A stretch of 64,000 bases of DNA, from positions 248,001 through 312,000 of the forward strand of contig CP093399.1 in the NCBI GenBank assembly GCA_029027825.1, given 5' to 3'. Each line of letters begins with the position of its first letter. Positions within the stretch are counted from its first letter, which is position 1. The translations under genes and the position numbers were made by a program. Of this stretch, positions 34,313-42,557 are shown in pieces. Below the pieces are notes generated by a model. It saw only the letters and a program-made list of their open reading frames with translations. It did not search any database and was not told the DNA's origin. The DNA is from Rs1 sp029027825 (GTDB lineage: Bacteria > Pseudomonadota > Gammaproteobacteria > Pseudomonadales > Balneatricaceae).

Positions 34313-34785
34313 TGAATATTGTTTATATTGATAGCGGCCAGCGAGGTGCAGTGCTGATAGTAGGGCTGATATTTTTAGTTGTAATGTCGATAATGGGATT
34401 GACTGCGATGCAAAATGTCACCTTGCAAGAGCGTCTCACCGGCAATACCTTAGATCGGTTTAGAGCGGCGCAAGAAGCTGAAATTTCACTGCTAATTGCT
34501 GAAAAAACAGTAGAGGATACCACTTTCTCCAGTGACAGTGATTATTTTAATGATAGTCTCGATGCTATCAACTATGCGGACCCTCAATTTTGGGCTACTT
34601 GTAACGATATTAGCATAGATAAAGAAAGCCGATGTGAAAGTTTAGGTGGTGGTAATGCTGTCGCCAAATACCAAGATACCTCGGAAGTAGGCACATATTT
34701 AATTACAGTGCGTGGGCAAGGTATTGGTCGTGGGCAAGTGATGTTACAGAGCCGGTATCAAGGAAGACTGAAGGAACAAGATTAA
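34312..34785 (+). CDS. pilX: Type IV pilus minor pilin-like PilX
   Basis: 157 residues with 'QRGAVLIVGLIFLVVMSIMGLTAMQNVTLQERLTGN', the PilX N-terminal domain. As in other PilX proteins the transmembrane helix follows a G-A junction and lacks the usual Glu at +5. 'NTLDRFRAAQEAEISLLIAEK' follows. A Cys pair (ATCND, SRCESL) lies in the soluble part. It is tightly coupled on both sides (pilW overlap; pilY1 frame follows directly). Confidence 0.88.
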   Translation: MNIVYIDSGQRGAVLIVGLIFLVVMSIMGLTAMQNVTLQERLTGNTLDRFRAAQEAEISLLIAEKTVEDTTFSSDSDYFNDSLDAINYADPQFWATCNDISIDKESRCESLGGGNAVAKYQDTSEVGTYLITVRGQGIGRGQVMLQSRYQGRLKEQD

Positions 34786-34824
34786 GTGAGAGTGTTTTCT
34801 CCAAAACTGTTTACAGGTGAAGCG

Positions 34825-37800
34825 ATGAAAAAATTAATATCAAAAGTTGTTTTGTTTACTTTTCTTATACAGACTATTTTCTCTCCTTTGATGGCAGCAG
34901 AGTTAAGCTTGCCTCAATTTCCGCTACAGATAACCAAGTATGTGGAGCCCAATGTGATGTTACTGATAGATACCTCAGGTAGCATGAGCACTGAGGAAGA
35001 TGGAGAGGAAAGAATTGAAATCATCAGGAGTATAGCCACCAATTTGGTACAAAACAACAAAAACATTCGCTTTTGCTTAGCTAGATTTAGAGCGGATCAA
35101 GGTGGGACTATACTCTCAGAATGCGGTTCTTCTGTGGAAAAAATCAACGATATAGTGGCTAAAATAGCGAATTTACCCGCCGCGGGATCGACGCCGGTAG
35201 CGGAAGCTTACTATGAAGTGATTAACTATTTCGCAGGAAAAGCGCCTAAATATATCAACGGATTAGGCGATCATCGATTTAATGACAACAATATCTATGT
35301 TGAACGTACAGAGGGGGATAGCGGGAATTATATCAGCCCAATACAATATCGCTGTCAGAAAAACTACGCGATAGTGATGACGGATGGAGAGCCGCAGCTA
35401 GATACTTATTTCCCTGACTTACCAACACTGCGCAGAGAATATACCTTGAATCCAGACGCTGGGACTCTAGTGGGCAATGATGGCAACTATGACAGAAAAG
35501 ATTCTGGAATTTTTGATGATGGTGGAGCTACAGAAGCTGATCGACTGTGGGGAAAATATAACTATCTAGACGATATAGCTAAATTTGCTTGGGATACCGA
35601 TTTACGAAAAATCGGCATTGATAATGCCACCAATGACATTACCGGAAAAAGTTTTGATGATGCCACAAACAACAATGAATTTTTAAAACAAAACTTAAGC
35701 ACGTTCACAGTTGGCTTTACTTTAGATACCCAGATGTTACGTTCTGCTGCTGATTACGGTAAGGGAGGCAGCGGCAATGGTGACTTTAACGGCGACGGAG
35801 TAGTCGATAGTGTAGATGCAGGCTTAGATCACTACTATCAGGCAAATAATAGAGCGGAGCTGGAGCTGGCATTCCAAACAGCTATTGATCAAATCGCCAT
35901 TGAAAACAGATCCACAGCGGCGCCAACTAGCAGTTCTGATCTACTGTCAGCTGATCTGCAGTTATTTCAAACTCGGTTTACTAATAGTAAGTGGACCGGT
36001 GAATTACTCTCCTATCAAATTGTTAGAGATGCGACCACGGGTAAGTATTCTGTGGCGGAAAATTGGGCCGCACCATCGGGATTTCCGACGCTATGGGCAA
36101 ACAGAGTAGTCGACTCAGCCCTACATGGTGGCAGTGCGCTGAAGTGGGAGAATTTAACAACGGCTGAGAAAAATATCTGGTTTGGCGGTGTCGACCCACA
36201 GCATCAGCAAAGGTTGAGTTACATTCGAGGAAAGACTGCAGCGCAGATAAAAAGTGAATTTGCCACGACTAATTTCCGGCCCCGCTTTTCGCTGATGGGT
36301 GATATAGTAAACTCCTCTCCAGTTTTCGTCGGTCGCCCAGATGCGGATAGCTTTTCGACAGTGAATACCGACCTCAATGCTAGCTATGCGACTTTTGTTG
36401 CAACATATAATTCGGTTGCTTCTGTTAGAGCTGAGATGATATATGTTGGTGCCAACGATGGTATGTTGCACGGTTTTGATACCGCTGGTGTAGAAAAAAT
36501 GGCATTTGTACCCACGACAGTCTTTGCCAATTTAGCGGGTTTGAGCCGTTCTGACTACAGTCATCTATTCTATGTGGATGGCTCGCCAACAGTGGCTGAT
36601 GTGTATGCTAAATTTAACGGCAGCATTAATTCTTGGCGAACAATTCTGGTCGGTGGTCTAAATAGAGGGGGGCAAGGTATTTATGCACTTGATGTCACTA
36701 ATCCCGCAGCTTTTCAAGATGGTGATGATGTCGCAGATAATGCTAGGGCAGCAAATCTGTTTCAGTGGGAATTCAGTGATGACACAACTAAAGGTGTCGT
36801 AAGTGGCACCGATAAATATATCGCTGATGCCGATTTAGGTTATACCTATAGTCAACCGCAGATCGTCAGGCTAAACGATGATAAATATTATGTAGCTGTA
36901 GGAAATGGCTACAATAGTACAGAAGCTGATGGCCACCAAAGTAGTACCGGCGATGCGGTGTTGTATTTATTAGATATAGTGACAGGAGCGGTGGTGAAGA
37001 AAATCACCACAGGCCATGGCATGGCTGAAGATCCTTCTACTCACTCGATTGGCAATGGACTTGCTACAGTAGTAGGTTATGACGCTGGAACTTTAACGTC
37101 AGGCGTGATCAGTGGTAAAGCAGATGGCAGAGTAGATTATATCTATGCTGGTGATCTATATGGTAACCTTTGGAAATTTGATCTCGCAAGTGATAGTCCA
37201 AATGACTGGGGCTATACAGCGGAAAAAAATGGCACCGGCACTTTAGATATTGACCGCAACCCGGTAAAGTTGTTCACCGCCAGAGATGCAGCCGGTAAAG
37301 CCCAACCGATAACGGTGCAGCCTGCCGTACACACATTGAACTCCGGCGATATAATGTTGTATTTTGGTACAGGTAAATTATTGGAGCACACTGACACCCA
37401 AGCTGCCAATATCTCGCCGCAGACCTTCTATGGCATTATTGACGAAAGTCTAAAGACAAATTTAGATACTAGTCCAAAAATAACCGCCCGCAGCCAGCTT
37501 TTGCAGCAGCAAATAGTCTATCAAAATCATGTCTCCTTTAATGGGCTAACTAAAGAAGTGCGGGCAACCTCTGATAACGTCAAAACAGGCTACCAAAAAG
37601 GCTGGTACATAGACTTAGAAAAGCCAGTTTATGATGCGTCTAACAATCTAACCCACCTCAAAGAGGGGGAGCAAGTTGTCGTTAGCGCTAGGGTATTAGA
37701 TAATATTGTATATTTCGTGACAAATTTTTCCGACCAAGATGCCTGCGTCCCCCCAGTGAAAAAGAATTTTTTGATGACTTTGAGTGTTAAATCTGGAGCT

Positions 37801-38076
37801 TCAATAGACGAAGTGATCATAGATACGGATGAAGATGGGGACTTTGATGCCAATGACAACGTGACTTATACCAATAAGCATGGAGTGTTAGTCACTACTG
37901 CCATTTCCGGAAGAACGGGATTTGGCAGCCAGCTGCCGATCATTATTAAGGCAGGTACCAGTGATAGTGCAGGAGCTAAGGAGGGGCTTATTTGTGATAC
38001 CACTAAATGTCATAAACTTAAGTCGCCACCAACAGCTTGGAAAAGAGTATCCTGGCAAGAAATTAGAACCGATTAA
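34825..38076 (+). CDS. pilY1: Type IV pilus tip adhesin/assembly protein PilY1
   Basis: Large secreted protein of about 1083 residues. I prefer the ATG at 34825 (AGGTGA upstream) over a GTG at 34786 because it gives a clean signal peptide MKKLISKVVLFTFLIQ...PLMAAEL. An N-terminal von Willebrand A domain carries the MIDAS motif DTSGSMS near residue 49. A dockerin/EF-hand-like loop DFNGDGVVDSVDAGLD is near 320. The C-terminal half (about 500-1000) is the PilY1 beta-propeller, including 'VYVGAND'-type 'IYVGANDGMLHGFD' and 'LVGGLNRGGQGIYALDVT', with another calcium-binding loop DTDEDGDFDANDN near 1000. In the family PilY1 sits at the pilus tip, mediating surface sensing and calcium-dependent pilus dynamics. 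Confidence 0.93.
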   Translation: MKKLISKVVLFTFLIQTIFSPLMAAELSLPQFPLQITKYVEPNVMLLIDTSGSMSTEEDGEERIEIIRSIATNLVQNNKNIRFCLARFRADQGGTILSECGSSVEKINDIVAKIANLPAAGSTPVAEAYYEVINYFAGKAPKYINGLGDHRFNDNNIYVERTEGDSGNYISPIQYRCQKNYAIVMTDGEPQLDTYFPDLPTLRREYTLNPDAGTLVGNDGNYDRKDSGIFDDGGATEADRLWGKYNYLDDIAKFAWDTDLRKIGIDNATNDITGKSFDDATNNNEFLKQNLSTFTVGFTLDTQMLRSAADYGKGGSGNGDFNGDGVVDSVDAGLDHYYQANNRAELELAFQTAIDQIAIENRSTAAPTSSSDLLSADLQLFQTRFTNSKWTGELLSYQIVRDATTGKYSVAENWAAPSGFPTLWANRVVDSALHGGSALKWENLTTAEKNIWFGGVDPQHQQRLSYIRGKTAAQIKSEFATTNFRPRFSLMGDIVNSSPVFVGRPDADSFSTVNTDLNASYATFVATYNSVASVRAEMIYVGANDGMLHGFDTAGVEKMAFVPTTVFANLAGLSRSDYSHLFYVDGSPTVADVYAKFNGSINSWRTILVGGLNRGGQGIYALDVTNPAAFQDGDDVADNARAANLFQWEFSDDTTKGVVSGTDKYIADADLGYTYSQPQIVRLNDDKYYVAVGNGYNSTEADGHQSSTGDAVLYLLDIVTGAVVKKITTGHGMAEDPSTHSIGNGLATVVGYDAGTLTSGVISGKADGRVDYIYAGDLYGNLWKFDLASDSPNDWGYTAEKNGTGTLDIDRNPVKLFTARDAAGKAQPITVQPAVHTLNSGDIMLYFGTGKLLEHTDTQAANISPQTFYGIIDESLKTNLDTSPKITARSQLLQQQIVYQNHVSFNGLTKEVRATSDNVKTGYQKGWYIDLEKPVYDASNNLTHLKEGEQVVVSARVLDNIVYFVTNFSDQDACVPPVKKNFLMTLSVKSGASIDEVIIDTDEDGDFDANDNVTYTNKHGVLVTTAISGRTGFGSQLPIIIKAGTSDSAGAKEGLICDTTKCHKLKSPPTAWKRVSWQEIRTD

Positions 38077-38088
38077 GGTATGAATAAC

Positions 38089-38382
38089 ATGAAAAATTTA
38101 AAATTTATTATATTGGCTATGATTGCTAGCTGTTGGTCATTTAACAGTTTTTCCGATACATTAGAGGGAGAGGTGTCGAAGATAAATTATGAAAATCGTA
38201 CCTTTATCGTGGCAAACCAACATTTCAGCATAGCTGAATATTTAAAAATCTCTTTGTTGGGTGTGAAAAACGCGCATTTACGATTTTCCAGCTTAGTTAA
38301 TGGCATGCAAGTCCGAGTGGTTTATGCAAAAGCTGAAAGTGCTGTGACAGATGTAAAGGCTGTCGTACTTCTAGTTCATTAA
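38089..38382 (+). CDS. Small secreted protein, PilY2-like by position
   Basis: 97 residues from the ATG at 38089 (AAGG ten bases upstream; another ATG at 38080 is too close to it). A signal peptide runs to about residue 23 ('FIILAMIASCWSFNSFS'). The mature part is a short beta-rich domain with 'LEGEVSKINYENRTFIVANQHFSI'. It lies 12 bases after pilY1, the location of pilY2 in Pseudomonas, and is the last gene of the pilin operon. Sequence resemblance to PilY2 could not be checked, so the name is positional. Confidence 0.6.
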   Translation: MKNLKFIILAMIASCWSFNSFSDTLEGEVSKINYENRTFIVANQHFSIAEYLKISLLGVKNAHLRFSSLVNGMQVRVVYAKAESAVTDVKAVVLLVH

Positions 38383-38617
38383 CGAGAAGTATATTGGCAT
38401 GCCAATAATATAGTTTTAAATACCGTGTTGGTGTTAATTATCTAGATTAACCTCAATAAATAGTGATATTCATTGAAGTTGTTTTAAACTTAAATAAAAG
38501 TTGCTGTGCGATTAAAAATTGAGCTAGTATTAGTCCTCCCATCATATGGGTGCATTTCGCCAGTATTTATAAAAACATAATATAAATAACTGCATCAATA
38601 ACTAACCAGAGATAATC

Positions 38618-38731
38618 ATGAAACATAACCATTATATCAATTTCACTCAACTCAGGAATCCAGCTATATTTTCGCTGAATCCTGTGGCTTTGCGTGTATT
38701 GGGTTATGCATGGGTAAATATTATTACCTAG
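38618..38731 (+). CDS. Possible 37-residue small protein
   Basis: A short frame MKHNHYINFTQLRNPAIFS... ending VNIIT lies alone in the 445-base gap between the pilin operon and the DUF1127 gene. A weak AGAG lies six bases upstream, and a GC-rich hairpin follows 13 bases after the stop. The middle is hydrophobic (ALRVLGYAWVNII). Coding status is unproven; the remainder of 38383-38827 is AT-rich and shows no other feature. Confidence 0.25.
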   Translation: MKHNHYINFTQLRNPAIFSLNPVALRVLGYAWVNIIT

Positions 38732-38744
38732 TGATTTGACCTTG

Positions 38745-38767
38745 ATGCCGCGAAAATAGTGCGGCAT
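38745..38767 (+). terminator. Hairpin before the DUF1127 gene
   Basis: ATGCCGC and GCGGCAT with a nine-base loop, followed by TAAAAG. There is no T-run; it could end a transcript covering the 37-codon frame or lie in the DUF1127 leader. Confidence 0.4.
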
Positions 38768-38827
38768 TAAAAGTTAGCTTCTAATTCCCCTCTATTTTCC
38801 GGCTTCCTTAATAAGACGGAGAAAATA

Positions 38828-39076
38828 ATGACAATTTTGCCTTTAGCCTTTCACGGTTGTAAAAAACTTAAAAGTTTCCTATTTCCAAGTAATCATTTTA
38901 AAATGGTTGAACATTTGAGCGATCATTTACTCAACGATATTGGAATGTGTCGTGAAGACGGACAAGTTTTTAACTTAAATGCAGTCCACTCAGCGCCAAG
39001 TACAGTATCAGAAAAGAAGAATAGTAAAGAGCAGTTATTGCTGATCCCTGAATACGTGAAGGATAGTAGCGGTTGA
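38828..39076 (+). CDS. DUF1127-like small protein
   Basis: 82 residues. The central 'MVEHLSDHLLNDIGMCREDG' is the core of DUF1127, a family of small basic proteins reported to act in RNA turnover and phosphate/carbon metabolism in alphaproteobacteria. Unlike classical members it has an N-terminal 'MTILPLAFHGCKKLKSFLF' and a 30-residue polar C-terminus. GACGGAG lies eight bases before the ATG. It is monocistronic, followed by two perfect inverted repeats, and precedes an Lrp-family regulator. Confidence 0.65.
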   Translation: MTILPLAFHGCKKLKSFLFPSNHFKMVEHLSDHLLNDIGMCREDGQVFNLNAVHSAPSTVSEKKNSKEQLLLIPEYVKDSSG

Positions 39077-39082
39077 GTCTGC

Positions 39083-39114
39083 GTAACAGTTAACAATTGT
39101 GCAATAACTGTTAC
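39083..39114 (+). terminator. Perfect 10-bp stem after the DUF1127 gene
   Basis: GTAACAGTTA and TAACTGTTAC flank a 12-base loop, seven bases after the stop. It is A/T-rich with no T-run. Confidence 0.45.
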
Positions 39115-39131
39115 TTGGGATAAGCACTTAA

Positions 39132-39166
39132 CCCGCTAATAATAGACGAATTTAATTATTAGCGGG
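39132..39166. terminator. Perfect 12-bp stem upstream of the Lrp gene
   Basis: CCCGCTAATAAT and ATTATTAGCGGG with an 11-base loop. Placed 98 bases before the Lrp-family start, it may be a terminator for the DUF1127 transcript or part of the regulator's control region. Confidence 0.5.
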
Positions 39167-39264
39167 ATGTATTAGGTTATAATTTTCTAATAAGAATATC
39201 TTACTTGAATCGTTGATCAGGCTTTTACAAAAATGTATAGCCTCACCGATTCGATAGTAACTGA

Positions 39265-39723
39265 ATGGCTGTAAATATGAGCGAACTAGATAAGTTTGAT
39301 AAAGCAATTATCCGTGAATTACAAAAAAACTCTCGGATTAGTGTCACAGAGTTAGCGGTTGTGGTCGGGTTGTCGAAAACACCTTGTAAAATTCGTATGG
39401 ATAGGTTGGAAAATAAAGGCTACATTCTCGGTTATAGTATCTTAGTAGACAGAGCTAAGCTGGGTGAATCTTACGTAGCATTTGTCCAAGTTACATTGAG
39501 TGACACTAAAACTAAAGCACTAGAGGCCTTTAATAAAGCGGTAAGACAAATCCCCGAAGTAGAACAATGCCATATGATTGCCTCAAATTTCGATTATTTG
39601 CTAAAAGTCCGCACCTCTAACATGGTCAGCTATCGTAAATTTTTAGGTGAAACATTATCTGATTTACCTTTTGTAATGCAAAGCAGTACTTTTGTGGTGA
39701 TGGAAGAAATCAAGGGGAAATAA
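39265..39723 (+). CDS. Lrp/AsnC-family transcriptional regulator
   Basis: 152 residues: an N-terminal winged helix-turn-helix ('LDKFDKAIIRELQKNSRISVTELAVVVGLSKTPC') and a C-terminal RAM ligand-binding domain ('VAFVQVTLSDTKTKALEAF', 'VEQCHMIASNFDYLLKVRTSNM'). The end 'YRKFLGETLSDLPFVMQSSTFVVMEEIKG' resembles the Lrp subgroup that includes the proline-utilisation activator PutR, but no putA lies nearby, so the effector is unknown. Start is the ATG at 39265 or the one at 39277; neither has a strong Shine-Dalgarno. Confidence 0.88.
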   Translation: MAVNMSELDKFDKAIIRELQKNSRISVTELAVVVGLSKTPCKIRMDRLENKGYILGYSILVDRAKLGESYVAFVQVTLSDTKTKALEAFNKAVRQIPEVEQCHMIASNFDYLLKVRTSNMVSYRKFLGETLSDLPFVMQSSTFVVMEEIKGK

Positions 39724-39826
39724 CAGCAGATAGATCTAATAAGCTGTTGTTATTACGTTTAGGTCACTATAATAATTATTGGCTTTATCACTAAATAAAT
39801 TATTATCAATAAAGAGGAATGATTAA

Positions 39827-40777
39827 ATGGACAGTTTGTTCGAAATTCTACTTGGTTTTGTCTTTACCTGGCAATTTGTGGTTCTAGTGCTAGTGGTTGT
39901 GCTGCTAAAATCAACCATTATTTTTGTACCGCAAAATCGCTGTTATGTGATTGAAAGATTTGGAAAATTTCAATCTAATCGAACTGCAGGGTTAAACTTT
40001 CTAATGCCCTTGATTGATAAAATTGCCGCTGATAGATCTTTAAAAGAGCAGGCTGTTGATGTTCCGAGTCAAGGGGCAATTACCCGCGATAATATAACCT
40101 TGACCGTGGATGGGGTTTTGTATTTCAGGGTACTAGATCCGTATAAAGCGACTTACGGTGTAGAAGATTATAGTTTTGCAGTAGTGCAGTTGGCACAGAC
40201 AACTATGCGTTCAGAGTTGGGCAAGATGGAGCTAGATAAGACCTTTGAAGAGCGTGATAAGTTAAATCAAAGTATTGTAGAATCAATTAATAGAGCAGCC
40301 GAGCCCTGGGGCGTGCAAGTGCTACGTTATGAAATTAAAGACATAGTCCCCCCGGCAACCATTATGGAAGCTATGGAAGCGCAAATGAAAGCCGAGCGGG
40401 TAAAGCGCGCGCAAATTCTTGAATCGGAAGGTGATAGACAGGCGGCAATTAACGTTGCTGAAGGTCAGAAACAATCACAGGTACTTGCGGCAGAAGCCAA
40501 TAAAGCTGAGCAGGTATTACTGGCTGAAGGTGAGGCTAAAGCGATAGTTGCAGTGGCATCAGCTAGAGCTGAAGCGCTAATCACGGTAGGTAATGCGGCT
40601 AAAACCGATGAGGGACAAAAAGCGGTACAATTGGATCTAGCGACGAAAGCGATTGAAGCTAAGAAAGCAATTGCCAAAGACTCTACAGTGGTTTTGCTGA
40701 CTGATTCAGCTACTGATGTATCTAGTGTGGTAGCTCAGGCCATGACTATAATTAATACCTTAAACAAGGGGGCTTAA
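39827..40777 (+). CDS. qmcA: SPFH/stomatin-family membrane protein (QmcA-like)
   Basis: 316 residues. A single N-terminal membrane segment (about 12-32) is followed by the SPFH/Band 7 domain ('FVPQNRCYVIERFGKFQSNRTAGLNFLMPLID' to 'RYEIKDIVPP') and a coiled-coil, Glu/Ala-rich tail ('AEGQKQSQVLAAEANKAEQVLLAEGEAKA'). SPFH proteins form large membrane-associated rings, often with an NfeD partner and linked to membrane-protein quality control. AGAGGA precedes the ATG. The stop overlaps the nfeD start (TAATG), confirming the pair. Confidence 0.92.
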   Translation: MDSLFEILLGFVFTWQFVVLVLVVVLLKSTIIFVPQNRCYVIERFGKFQSNRTAGLNFLMPLIDKIAADRSLKEQAVDVPSQGAITRDNITLTVDGVLYFRVLDPYKATYGVEDYSFAVVQLAQTTMRSELGKMELDKTFEERDKLNQSIVESINRAAEPWGVQVLRYEIKDIVPPATIMEAMEAQMKAERVKRAQILESEGDRQAAINVAEGQKQSQVLAAEANKAEQVLLAEGEAKAIVAVASARAEALITVGNAAKTDEGQKAVQLDLATKAIEAKKAIAKDSTVVLLTDSATDVSSVVAQAMTIINTLNKGA

Positions 40778-41235
40778 TGGCGTATTTCTCTGACAATATG
40801 CCAGAATTTCTACTGATTGCTGGGTTAGCTATACTGGTTATAGAAATTCTGGTACTTGGCTTCTCAACTTTCTTTCTGTTTTTTTTCGGTTTGGGCTTAA
40901 TATCAACAGGGTTAATATTTTTTACCGGTGTGATTGATAGTACATATACGAATGCGCTAATTTCGGTGGCTATCATCAGTAGCTTAAGTGCCGTTGTATT
41001 GTGGCAGCCTTTGAAAAAATTACAGACCTCTGAAAGTAGAAAACCGGTAAAAAACGATTTGATAGGCTTGCGCTTTCAATTGGATGAACCGTTGGCAGAG
41101 AAGTGCAGTATTGACCACCAATACTCTGGTATCAACTGGAAAATTTCTAGTGATGAAGTTTTTGTTGCAGGTGATCAAGTCGAAGTTGTGGAAGTTGGAG
41201 TAGGAAAAATGAAGGTTAAAGGCATTGTCGATTAA
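40777..41235 (+). CDS. NfeD-family membrane protein
   Basis: 152 residues: two or three hydrophobic segments (about 8-25, 28-47, 52-75) and a C-terminal OB-fold NfeD domain ('LIGLRFQLDEPLAEKCSIDHQYSGINWKISSDE' to 'VEVGVGKMKVKGIVD'). Short NfeD proteins lack the ClpP-like protease domain and pair with SPFH proteins, here QmcA, with which it overlaps by one base. Likely inner-membrane complex partner. Confidence 0.88.
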   Translation: MAYFSDNMPEFLLIAGLAILVIEILVLGFSTFFLFFFGLGLISTGLIFFTGVIDSTYTNALISVAIISSLSAVVLWQPLKKLQTSESRKPVKNDLIGLRFQLDEPLAEKCSIDHQYSGINWKISSDEVFVAGDQVEVVEVGVGKMKVKGIVD

Positions 41236-41255
41236 GTGCTATTTGGCTTTCTGAG

Positions 41256-41459
41256 GTGGTAGAGAAAGTCAGTGCTACTCGTCAAGATGTGGCTTCGCCT
41301 TGCATCAGAAATTGCTGCCTAAATGAAGATGAAATTTGTTTAGGCTGCTATAGAAGCATGCAGGAGATTTGCGCTTGGTCATCACTGAGTAATCAAAGTC
41401 GAGGCCAAGTGTTAAATAATGCCAATGCTCGAAAATCCTTAAGTCATCACCCGGAATAA
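41256..41459 (+). CDS. DUF1289 cysteine-rich protein
   Basis: 67 residues with the DUF1289 pattern 'SPCIRNCCLNEDEICLGCYRSMQEICAWSSL', i.e. C-x3-C-x-L-x-E-x2-C-x2-C, which suggests metal binding. The family is small and uncharacterised. The frame opens at a GTG (41256) without a clear Shine-Dalgarno; a GTG at 41289 just before ASPC is an alternative. It lies 20 bases after nfeD and may be co-transcribed. Confidence 0.75.
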   Translation: MVEKVSATRQDVASPCIRNCCLNEDEICLGCYRSMQEICAWSSLSNQSRGQVLNNANARKSLSHHPE

Positions 41460-41505
41460 ATCTATTTTTGATACCTCAATAACGTCACGAACGCAGTAAT
41501 TATGC

Positions 41506-41541
41506 TAAGTTCTCTCTTTATAGTTTTAAAGAGAGAACTTA
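41506..41541. repeat. Perfect 15-bp inverted repeat
   Basis: TAAGTTCTCTCTTTA and TAAAGAGAGAACTTA enclose a six-base loop. It lies between the DUF1289 gene (47 bases before) and the peroxiredoxin gene (162 bases after). Without T-runs it could be a 3' stabiliser or a regulatory palindrome. Confidence 0.8.
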
Positions 41542-41703
41542 CTGGTAAATATCCCCGCTACAATCCTTAAAATCTAGGGTAAGTAATCATATTCAATCGA
41601 TAGTTTTTAACTATCCCAGCTATTAATACTCTTAATTATACTAACGTATAGGCTTTCTTTACACTCGTTGTCATTAACCAACAGACAGTAAAAGGAAAAA
41701 TAA

Positions 41704-42447
41704 ATGTTAGAAAATATAGAGTCCACTAAAATCCCACACATTGTGTTTAATACCATGGTCGATGAGCAGTGGTGCCAAGTTACGACGACTGAGTTATTTA
41801 AAGGCCAGAATGTTATTGTTTTTTCACTGCCTGGTGCATTCACGCCGACTTGTTCAAGCACCCACTTACCAAGATACAGTGAGTTGTCAGCAGTTTTTAC
41901 TGCTAATGGTATTGATCGAATTATCTGCGTTTCTGTCAATGATACCTTCGTAATGAACGCTTGGGCAGCTAACCAGAATGTAAAAGATGTGCAGTTTATC
42001 CCAGATGGAAATGGCGAATTTACGGACGCTATGGGGATGTTAGTAGACAAGAGTGAGATTGGCTTTGGTAAGCGCTCGTGGCGCTATTCCATGTTAGTAC
42101 GTGATTCTAAAATTGAAAAAATGTTCATTGAAGCAGACGTTCCGGGTGATCCGTTCGAAGTCTCAGATGCTGATACTATGCTTAACTACCTTAATCCACA
42201 TGCTTTAAAACCGAAAAATATTAGTATGATCAGTAAAGCTGGTTGTGGTCATTGTGTGCGGGCAAAAGCCGCGTTAGAAAGTCGCGGTATTAAATTTGAA
42301 GAGATAGAAGTAGGTAACAACGGCGTAAGCTTAAGTAGCTTACAGGCGATTTCTGGTAAAGGTACTACCCCGCAAATATTTGTCGACGGAGACTTAATTG
42401 GTGGTGCTGACGAGCTAGAAAATTGGCTAAATACAGAGCAACTCTAG
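41704..42447 (+). CDS. Peroxiredoxin-glutaredoxin fusion (Prx5-Grx hybrid)
   Basis: 247 residues in two domains. Residues 1-165 are a Prx5-type peroxiredoxin with peroxidatic Cys50 in 'LPGAFTPTCSSTHLP' and 'SVNDTFVMNAWA', 'FGKRSWRYSMLV'. Residues 170-247 are a glutaredoxin with active site CGHC at 181-184 and the glutathione-site 'GTTPQIFVDGDLIGGADEL'. Hybrids of this kind (Haemophilus PGdx) reduce peroxides with glutathione. The Grx active site is CGHC rather than the frequent CPYC. AAGGA precedes the ATG. Upstream no OxyR site was recognised. Confidence 0.94.
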   Translation: MLENIESTKIPHIVFNTMVDEQWCQVTTTELFKGQNVIVFSLPGAFTPTCSSTHLPRYSELSAVFTANGIDRIICVSVNDTFVMNAWAANQNVKDVQFIPDGNGEFTDAMGMLVDKSEIGFGKRSWRYSMLVRDSKIEKMFIEADVPGDPFEVSDADTMLNYLNPHALKPKNISMISKAGCGHCVRAKAALESRGIKFEEIEVGNNGVSLSSLQAISGKGTTPQIFVDGDLIGGADELENWLNTEQL

Positions 42448-42523
42448 ACAAACGACGGATCTAGCTAAAGCCTGATGCTCTGCTGGACGTATGATGATTA
42501 TTTACGGCTCGCTAAATAAATAT

Positions 42524-42557
42524 CAAACTAAGCAAGCTTTTCCCCTTGCTTAGTTTG
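42524..42557 (+). terminator. Perfect 13-bp inverted repeat after the peroxiredoxin gene
   Basis: CAAACTAAGCAAG and CTTGCTTAGTTTG with an eight-base loop, 77 bases after the stop. A likely transcript end, although only TACTTCT follows. Confidence 0.55.
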
